Assembly (NCBI GenBank): GCA_964362485.1
Contig: CAYIEX010000070.1
Location: forward strand, 1 to 9,397
Direction: 5' to 3'
From: CAMAVK01 sp964362485
GTDB taxonomy: Archaea; Nanobdellota; Nanobdellia; Woesearchaeales; GW2011-AR9
Length of the DNA: 9,397 nucleotides
Under the pieces are notes generated by a model that worked only from the letters and a program-made list of their open reading frames with translations, was not told the origin of the DNA and did not search any database. Shown here piece by piece: positions 5,869 through 9,397 of the stretch. Position 1 is the stretch's first letter; every line of letters starts with the position of its first letter. Made by a program: the position numbers and the translations under genes.

Positions 5869-5875
5869 CTCCACC
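5869..5875 (-). promoter_or_regulatory. Shine-Dalgarno site that decides the rrp4 start
   Basis: GGTGGAG on the minus strand lies 7 bases before the ATG at 5861. An alternative ATG at 5885 lies upstream of this site and has no such signal. Confidence 0.6.
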
Positions 5876-5927
5876 TTTTTATCAAAGGGTATTTTTTTCT
5901 TTTCTCTAGAGTAGGTAGAATTATGGC

Positions 5928-5939
5928 TTTATTTTAAAA
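5928..5939. promoter_or_regulatory. Probable TATA-box promoter of the exosome operon
   Basis: The minus strand reads TTTTAAAATAAA, which would start transcription near 5908 and give a leader of about 47 bases ending in the rrp4 Shine-Dalgarno site. The element is nearly symmetric, so use towards the plus-strand gene at 6028 is also possible. Confidence 0.4.
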
Positions 5940-5997
5940 GGTTATGGTTAAAAAGAGGTGGTATTGGGGTATGGTATGTGTTTTCGGGATATAAGAA

Positions 5998-6005
5998 TTT
6001 ATAAT
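5998..6005 (+). promoter_or_regulatory. TATA-box promoter for the 6028-6636 gene
   Basis: TTTATAAT is centred about 26 bases before the ATG at 6028, the same spacing seen at other leaderless genes here. An in-frame ATG at 6004 overlaps this element, which argues against that ATG as the start. Confidence 0.4.
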
Positions 6006-6027
6006 GAAACGCGGATTTGGCAATGAA

Positions 6028-6636
6028 ATGGTTATTTTTGCTTATCTTGGAACGAATGTTACTGCGGTTGAGCAGGATATAGAGATCGATTACAGTTATC
6101 GTGTTCAATTTCGTAAAGCATGGGGATCTGAGGATGTTGAGAAGGTGATACTTAGTGATCATGGTAGGGGAAATCATGAATTAAATCCTCGAGATGGCAT
6201 TGTGAGTCTATTTAATGTTCAATCGCATGAGAGTCCTGATGTTGTTGAGGCTCTTTTGGGGAAGAGGGCCGAGGAGTCATTTAAGAAAGGTCTATATGCG
6301 CCCTTTGTATCAATTAATCATGTTGAATTATTTAAACGGGGATTACCTACCATTTTTCAGCTGGAACGGGTCGCAGCAAATCCAGTTGATTTTACGGGAC
6401 TTATTCAACTCAATGCTGATGGTGATCGCGAGTTTCCACCCCATCACAATTACTTTATTGAAGAAAAAGCAAAGGTTGATGTGTTTATGGATCAATACGC
6501 AAGAGCTGCTGCCAATTCTCGTCATGGAAGACCAATTCTTGAAGGTTATTTTAATGCCTTGAAAGAAAAGGGGTATATGCGTCCGCTTGAAGCTGTGTTT
6601 GGAAAACGGTGGATGAAAATATTGGGTCAGTCATAA
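6028..6636 (+). CDS. Hypothetical protein inserted between psmA and rrp4
   Basis: This is a soluble-looking protein of 202 residues (210 if the ATG at 6004 is used). It begins with a likely beta strand (MVIFAYLGTNVTAV). The middle is mixed, including SDHGRGNHELNPRDGIVSLF and the EFPPHHNYFIEE segment, and a helical, basic C-terminus ends with FGKRWMKILGQS. There is no signal peptide, membrane helix, zinc ribbon or nucleotide-binding motif that I can see, and I do not recognise the family. Several His, Asp and Glu residues could form a metal site, but no pattern proves it. It runs against both neighbours, in the place where archaea usually carry SBDS between psmA and rrp4, so it looks inserted after a rearrangement. 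Codon use does not look different from that of its neighbours by eye. Confidence 0.7.
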   Translation: MVIFAYLGTNVTAVEQDIEIDYSYRVQFRKAWGSEDVEKVILSDHGRGNHELNPRDGIVSLFNVQSHESPDVVEALLGKRAEESFKKGLYAPFVSINHVELFKRGLPTIFQLERVAANPVDFTGLIQLNADGDREFPPHHNYFIEEKAKVDVFMDQYARAAANSRHGRPILEGYFNALKEKGYMRPLEAVFGKRWMKILGQS

Positions 6637-6683
6637 ATAACAAGAATCAAGACAATAAATAGAAATATAAAAATAATAGGGAT

Positions 6684-6690
6684 TAAAAAA
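6684..6690 (-). terminator. T7 tract downstream of psmA
   Basis: Seven Ts on the minus strand, 10 bases after the psmA stop, are followed by further T-rich sequence. This fits an archaeal intrinsic terminator for pop5-psmA in the convergent gap to the 6028-6636 gene. Confidence 0.45.
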
Positions 6691-6700
6691 ATACTAAATT

Positions 6701-7426
6701 CTATTTTGTTAATCTTCGCAGCTCATCGATGTCGAGTTTCTTGAAGCGCTTGTCTTTAGAATCGATAAATGCTGCATCAACACGTTCAAGGTTGAAATCG
6801 GTTTTGAGGAATTCACGAAGAGCACTTAAGCCTAATTTGAAACCTTCCTCGATACTCATACCGACTCGGTACCGTTTCTGTAAGATGGCGTCGATTTCAG
6901 TTTCGCCTTCTCCAATGACGGTTGCTAGGTACTGGAAGTAGAGTCCGTATGGCTCGGTTAAAAAGAGTTTGATGGTTCCGTCTTCTTCAACGCCGCCAAC
7001 AATTAATGAAACGCCAAATGGACGAAGGCCGGCACTTTGGGTACAAATCTGTTTCATATCACACATTTCTTTGACGATTGAAAGAATGTCGATTTTGGAG
7101 TCGTAGGTTACATAGTGCTGTTGAGCACGGAGTTGAGCGCGATCCACAAGGACGCGAGCGTCAGAGATGATTCCGGCGGCGGTTGCGGCAATATGGTCGT
7201 CAACACGGAACATTTTTTCAATGGCTTCAGGAACCATGAGTTTGGATGTGACGCGTTTGTCGGCAACGAAAACAACGCCGTCTTTACAGGCAATTCCAAT
7301 TGCGGTTGAGCCTTGTTTTACAGTCTTTTTAGCGTATTCTACTTGAAGTAATCGTCCATCTGGAGAAAACATGGTGATACTGCGATCGTATCCCATTTTA
7401 TCGATCATTTGTTTACTTTGATTCAT
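6701..7426 (-). CDS. psmA: 20S proteasome subunit alpha
   Basis: The 241-residue protein forms the outer heptameric rings of the archaeal 20S proteasome, gating entry to the beta-subunit chamber and docking PAN or Cdc48. The alpha signature GYDRSITMFSPDGRLLQVEY is complete at residues 12-31, and the N-terminal extension before it is the gate. AIGIACKDGVVFVADKR, IAATAAGIISDARVLVDRAQ and the LRPFGVSLIVGGVEEDG strand follow in family order. It has no catalytic threonine, as expected. It begins 9 bases after the Pop5-type gene. GAGGTG, formed partly from that gene's TGA stop, lies 5 bases before the ATG. A T7 tract follows the gene. The beta subunit is not in the window. Confidence 0.97.
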   Translation of the reverse strand: MNQSKQMIDKMGYDRSITMFSPDGRLLQVEYAKKTVKQGSTAIGIACKDGVVFVADKRVTSKLMVPEAIEKMFRVDDHIAATAAGIISDARVLVDRAQLRAQQHYVTYDSKIDILSIVKEMCDMKQICTQSAGLRPFGVSLIVGGVEEDGTIKLFLTEPYGLYFQYLATVIGEGETEIDAILQKRYRVGMSIEEGFKLGLSALREFLKTDFNLERVDAAFIDSKDKRFKKLDIDELRRLTK

Positions 7427-7435
7427 TGTGACACC

Positions 7436-7771
7436 TCACTTTTTGTGTAGAACGGACCCCACCTTTTTAAGTGTTCCCGATGTTATAACGGATTTCATTA
7501 TGATGGGGGTGTTTTTAATCTTTTTGATTAGAATGATAGCCGCTTTGATTTCATCGACACTGGTATGGTTGACTTTGAGTACGAAGTGGGGGTAGTTGAA
7601 TCGCTCCTTGATGAAGATGGGACTCGCTTTCGAGGCGCCAAATTCGCCGAGAAACTGAAGTATGGCTTTCTCAATAGTGTCTTTGATTTCTTCTGCGGTA
7701 AATTTGTCGTGGCTCAGAATTTCAAACGCTACGTAGCGCTTCTTTTGCCGAAGTGTGGGCATGAGGGCCAT
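7436..7771 (-). CDS. rnp2: RNase P protein component 2 (Pop5/Rnp2)
   Basis: The 111-residue protein fits the Pop5-type subunit of archaeal RNase P, which helps the RNA subunit to remove 5' leaders from pre-tRNA. Visible signs are RQKKRYVAFEIL at residues 8-19, a helix with AEEIKDTIEKAILQFLGEFG, then FNYPHFVLKVNHTSVDEIKAAIILIKKI and the GTLKKV segment near the C-terminus. In archaea this gene is often found just ahead of psmA, as here. A TATA-like element 26 bases before the ATG at 7771 and the lack of a Shine-Dalgarno site imply a leaderless mRNA. An ATG at 7762 (MPTLRQKK) is a possible alternative. The divergent tRNA-Gln gene next door is a likely RNase P substrate. Confidence 0.85.
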   Translation of the reverse strand: MALMPTLRQKKRYVAFEILSHDKFTAEEIKDTIEKAILQFLGEFGASKASPIFIKERFNYPHFVLKVNHTSVDEIKAAIILIKKIKNTPIIMKSVITSGTLKKVGSVLHKK

Positions 7772-7792
7772 GGGTTGTTTGAATCGCTAAGG

Positions 7793-7801
7793 TTATTTAA
7801 G
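7793..7801 (-). promoter_or_regulatory. TATA-box promoter for pop5-psmA
   Basis: The minus strand reads CTTAAATAA, centred 26 bases before the ATG at 7771, which implies a leaderless start. Confidence 0.45.
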
Positions 7802-7838
7802 ATTATGGTTTTGGATTAGGTGTGTCTTTCACCCAAAA

Positions 7839-7848
7839 TTTTATAAAG
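7839..7848 (+). promoter_or_regulatory. TATA-box promoter of the tRNA-Gln gene
   Basis: TTTATAAAG is centred about 27 bases before the first base of the tRNA (7873). The pre-tRNA would therefore have almost no 5' leader. It is divergent from the pop5 promoter within a 101-base gap. Confidence 0.55.
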
Positions 7849-7872
7849 AAATTACGGTGTGTTGGTGTTAAT

Positions 7873-7960
7873 AGCCCCGTGGTGTAGTGGACACATATAT
7901 GCCACATTAGCATAGAGCCCTTTGGAGGCTTTGACCGCGGTTCGAATCCGCGCGGGGCTA
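7873..7960 (+). tRNA. tRNA-Gln (UUG) with a 15-base intron in the D-loop
   Basis: The acceptor AGCCCCG (7873-7879) pairs with CGGGGCT (7953-7959), with A7960 as discriminator. The anticodon arm is GAGCC-CUUUGGA-GGCUU (7915-7931), so the anticodon is UUG at 7922-7924. The T-arm is CGCGG-TTCGAAT-CCGCG (7936-7952). The A1-U72 pair and CUUUGGA loop fit archaeal tRNA-Gln. The gene is too long for a class I tRNA. Removing 7893-7907 leaves 73 bases with D-stem GUGU/GCAU (7882-7885 with 7910-7913), G18G19 at 7889-7890 and A21 at 7909. The removed part is bounded by a bulge-helix-bulge (see next entry). CCA is not encoded. A T6 run follows. The alternative is a hairpin insert at 7898-7914, but that leaves C rather than A at position 21. 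Confidence 0.9.
7893..7907 (+). other. Non-canonical 15-base tRNA intron with bulge-helix-bulge
   Basis: GUGG (7887-7890) pairs with CCAC (7902-7905). The 3-base bulges are ACA (7891-7893) and AUU (7906-7908), and a mini-hairpin CAUAUAUG (7894-7901) closes the inner side. The outer helix is the D-stem itself. Cutting after the second base of each bulge, as archaeal splicing endonuclease does, releases 7893-7907 and joins C7892 to U7908 in the D-loop (between positions 20a and 20b). Confidence 0.7.
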
Positions 7961-7963
7961 CTA

Positions 7964-7969
7964 TTTTTT
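7964..7969 (+). terminator. T6 terminator after tRNA-Gln
   Basis: Six Ts start 4 bases after the tRNA 3' end, followed by ACTTTTG-like T-rich sequence. Confidence 0.5.
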
Positions 7970-7997
7970 GACTTTTGTGGCAATGCGTTTTCTAAAA

Positions 7998-8007
7998 TTA
8001 TATAAAT
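7998..8007 (+). promoter_or_regulatory. TATA-box promoter for the 77-residue gene
   Basis: TTATATAAAT is centred about 27 bases before the ATG at 8030. There is no Shine-Dalgarno site between, so the mRNA is probably leaderless. Confidence 0.5.
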
Positions 8008-8029
8008 TTGATTCATTTCTCGTACTATT

Positions 8030-8263
8030 ATGCAACTTGAAGACATACTTGAAGTGAAATCTGTAATCAACGAAGACGATGCTAATATTCTCTTGTCACG
8101 GGGATGGAGATTACTCAATGTGGCAACGGAAAAGCTTATTGAGGAAAAGCAGGAAGGGCATAAAGATGTTGCATTTCTGGGTTTTGTTTATGAAGATTAT
8201 TCTCCAGTTGTTGTACGCAGAGAATATCAACAAACAACGTATGTTTTGGGAAGGTACAAGTAA
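8030..8263 (+). CDS. Small conserved-looking protein with GWRLL and YVLGR motifs, function unknown
   Basis: The 77-residue soluble product has an N-terminal EVKSVINEDDANILLSRGWRLL segment, a charged middle helix (KLIEEKQEGHK), a hydrophobic strand (DVAFLGFVY) and a C-terminal TTYVLGRYK. The combination of a helix ending in a GW turn and a terminal YVLG strand recalls several small prokaryotic hypothetical proteins, but I cannot name a family. It has no cysteines or membrane segments. It stands alone between tRNA-Gln and the convergent transporter gene, with its own TATA element and a T8 tract 39 bases after its stop. The start is fixed by the TATA spacing. Confidence 0.7.
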   Translation: MQLEDILEVKSVINEDDANILLSRGWRLLNVATEKLIEEKQEGHKDVAFLGFVYEDYSPVVVRREYQQTTYVLGRYK

Positions 8264-8301
8264 TTGTTTATTTATTGTTGGTAGTTGTGTTTACTGTGCT
8301 G

Positions 8302-8309
8302 TTTTTTTT
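8302..8309 (+). terminator. T8 tract after the 77-residue gene
   Basis: Eight Ts in the convergent gap, 39 bases past the stop at 8263, without a preceding stem. This is the usual form of an archaeal terminator. Confidence 0.45.
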
Positions 8310-8350
8310 GAACATTTTGAAAATTTGAATATCGTAAGAGATATCCGCAT

Positions 8351-9235
8351 TTACTTCAATACTAAATAAACACCTATTATCATGATGATGAAGAGGGTTG
8401 ATTTTTTGGCCAGGACTTTTGCAGAGATGTCTTCTTTGAAAATGGTGGGCCAGTATTGCCGAGCGATGATGGTAATTACAATAACGATAAATGGTTGAAT
8501 TGAGACCACTGCTTCGACGATGGACACTTTTTGCAAGGTTAGAGCGTAGGTAAACGTAGCGAGGCCAAGGAATGTTACAAATTCTTCTGCTATGAATAGT
8601 TTAATGTTCTTTTTGAACTGCGGAAATTGAACCTTGATTTGTTTGCGAATAGTACTGATAAGCAATAATGGCAATGCCACGAAGAAGGAGAAAATAGTTG
8701 CCCACACAAAGCCGGTTGACCAGGTTGCTGTTGTATAGAGATACTTGTACGTAACTATGCCGATTGCAATGAGTAATGATGTTACTATCATGTACCCGAG
8801 TGACTTATTAAATTGAATTTTTCCTTTCCAGGTGAGGAGCGTACTTGCAATGATAATAATAGCAAAGCCTACGTATTGGGTAAACGTGAGCAATTCGCCA
8901 ACAATGAAAAAAGCGAGAAGGGGGACGAACATTTTTCCAATTGAGAAGAGAGATACAACGGTTGATGTGTCATCGCTTTGAAGAGCTTTATAGTAGGGGT
9001 AGAGATAAAGTGTATTTTCGAGACCGAGAATGATAAGAAGAGGGAGTTGAGCTAGGGTTGGTAAGTTTGGTGTTTGAAATAGAAAGATGAACGGAATAAA
9101 AAGAAGGTTGAGAAGGGAGACATAGAAAATGAGAACATGAGTGTTTTTAAAGATGTGGTTGGCAAAATAATTGTCAATCATATTGGCTATGGTGAAAAAG
9201 AATGCTGCGATAAGGGTGAAGATAAGCCAAGTCAT
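8351..9235 (-). CDS. EamA/DMT-family membrane transporter
   Basis: The 294-residue protein is very hydrophobic, with about ten membrane segments in two repeats of five, the layout of EamA (drug/metabolite transporter) proteins. The first repeat runs from MTWLIFTLIAAFFFT to about residue 135 and includes the LYLYPYYKALQSDDTSTVVSLF stretch, which matches the Y-x-A-L-x-x-x-x-x-S/T-x-V pattern at the end of the third to start of the fourth helix. The second begins near SLGYMIVTSLLIAIG and carries the matching FTYALTLQKVSIVEAVVSIQP stretch. Such proteins export or import small metabolites; the substrate cannot be told from sequence. The gene has its own TATA element 28 bases before the ATG at 9235 and no Shine-Dalgarno site, so it is probably monocistronic and leaderless. 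Confidence 0.88.
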   Translation of the reverse strand: MTWLIFTLIAAFFFTIANMIDNYFANHIFKNTHVLIFYVSLLNLLFIPFIFLFQTPNLPTLAQLPLLIILGLENTLYLYPYYKALQSDDTSTVVSLFSIGKMFVPLLAFFIVGELLTFTQYVGFAIIIIASTLLTWKGKIQFNKSLGYMIVTSLLIAIGIVTYKYLYTTATWSTGFVWATIFSFFVALPLLLISTIRKQIKVQFPQFKKNIKLFIAEEFVTFLGLATFTYALTLQKVSIVEAVVSIQPFIVIVITIIARQYWPTIFKEDISAKVLAKKSTLFIIMIIGVYLVLK

Positions 9236-9258
9236 GGCTACAATGAAATTTGCCCACT

Positions 9259-9267
9259 ATATAAATT
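9259..9267 (-). promoter_or_regulatory. TATA-box promoter for the EamA-type transporter
   Basis: The minus strand reads TTTATATAG, centred about 28 bases before the ATG at 9235. Confidence 0.5.
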
Positions 9268-9301
9268 TGTAGAAAAGGATAGGGAAGAAATCTTTTGGTA
9301 T

Positions 9302-9397
9302 CTATCGTACTGGAGGGCGTGTTCTCTTTTTTGGATGCCGGGGAAGAGCTTTTTGGGGAAGGCTTTTTTGAAAGCGTTCTTTTAAGTCAGCAAGCAT
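9302..9397 (-). CDS. C-terminal part of a gene entering from the right edge (partial)
   Basis: This is the only minus-strand frame open to the window end. It gives 31 residues and a TAG at 9302-9304, with a helical KERFQKSLPQKALP part and a strongly basic, proline-rich end (HPKKRTRPPVR). An ATG coincides with the window edge, so this could also be a tiny complete reading, but a tail of a longer protein is more likely. The basic tail hints at nucleic-acid contact, no more. It ends 66 bases before the transporter gene. Confidence 0.35.
   Translation of the reverse strand: MLADLKERFQKSLPQKALPRHPKKRTRPPVR

Noticed and set aside
5862..5885. Start at 5885 for rrp4
   Set aside because: The strong GGTGGAG site lies downstream of it and 7 bases before the ATG at 5861.
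7898..7931. Reading the tRNA as a class II type with anticodon arm TATGC-CACATTA-GCATA and a long variable arm
   Set aside because: The loop would have A instead of U at position 33, and the supposed variable arm is a perfect UUG anticodon arm with a Gln-type CUUUGGA loop.
1..9397. CRISPR arrays, insertion sequences, rRNA genes, attachment sites
   Set aside because: No regularly spaced repeats, transposase-like frames, terminal inverted repeats or rRNA-like sequence could be seen. No gene-free stretch exceeds 300 bases.

Overview
This window is archaeal. It holds an exosome gene run (rrp4, rrp41, rrp42), a 20S proteasome alpha subunit next to an RNase P Pop5-type subunit, RNA polymerase subunit Rpo6, a DUF357 gene, a TrmB-family regulator and TATA-box promoters about 26 bases ahead of start codons. 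Moderate-to-low GC, compact packing, very small zinc-ribbon and membrane proteins, and a tRNA gene with a tiny non-canonical intron would fit a DPANN-type (for example Woesearchaeota-like) archaeon. That placement is inference.

Layout. 56-295 (-): a C-terminally truncated SRPBCC/AHSA1-type gene whose 3' side lies in a quasi-palindrome. 400-1213 (+): a two-gene unit of a small zinc-ribbon protein and a membrane-embedded M50/site-2-type metalloprotease, whose stop codon overlaps that of a convergent small membrane protein (1210-1464, -). 1544-2966 (-): an apparent operon in which a TrmB-family regulator is followed by a Cys-rich, probably secreted or anchored protein and a one-helix membrane protein. 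3124-5861 (-): rrp4-rrp41-rrp42-rpo6-DUF357, linking RNA decay with a core transcription subunit. 6028-6636 (+): an orphan gene of about 200 residues, inserted in the opposite direction between psmA and rrp4, where many archaea carry the SBDS gene. 6701-7771 (-): pop5-psmA. 7873-7960 (+): tRNA-Gln(UUG) interrupted in the D-loop. 8030-8263 (+): a 77-residue unknown. 8351-9235 (-): an EamA/DMT-family transporter. 9302-9397 (-): the basic C-terminal end of a gene entering from the right edge.

Expression logic. Seven transcription-unit-first genes (295, 400, 1464, 6028, 7771, 8030, 9235) have a TATA-like element centred about 24-28 bases before the start codon and no usable Shine-Dalgarno site, which implies leaderless mRNAs. 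Several internal genes (581, 1831, 4479, 7426) carry GGAG/GAGG-type sites. rrp4 and trmB are the exceptions: both seem to have leaders of about 45-60 bases and strong Shine-Dalgarno sites.

The most interesting signal is the tRNA-Gln gene. A 15-base segment (7893-7907) is bounded by an exact bulge-helix-bulge (GUGG/CCAC helix with two 3-base bulges). Removing it restores A21, the D-stem and a standard class I tRNA. Other points of interest are the replaced SBDS locus, the regulator-plus-Cys-rich-protein operon and the quasi-palindromic gene break at the left end.
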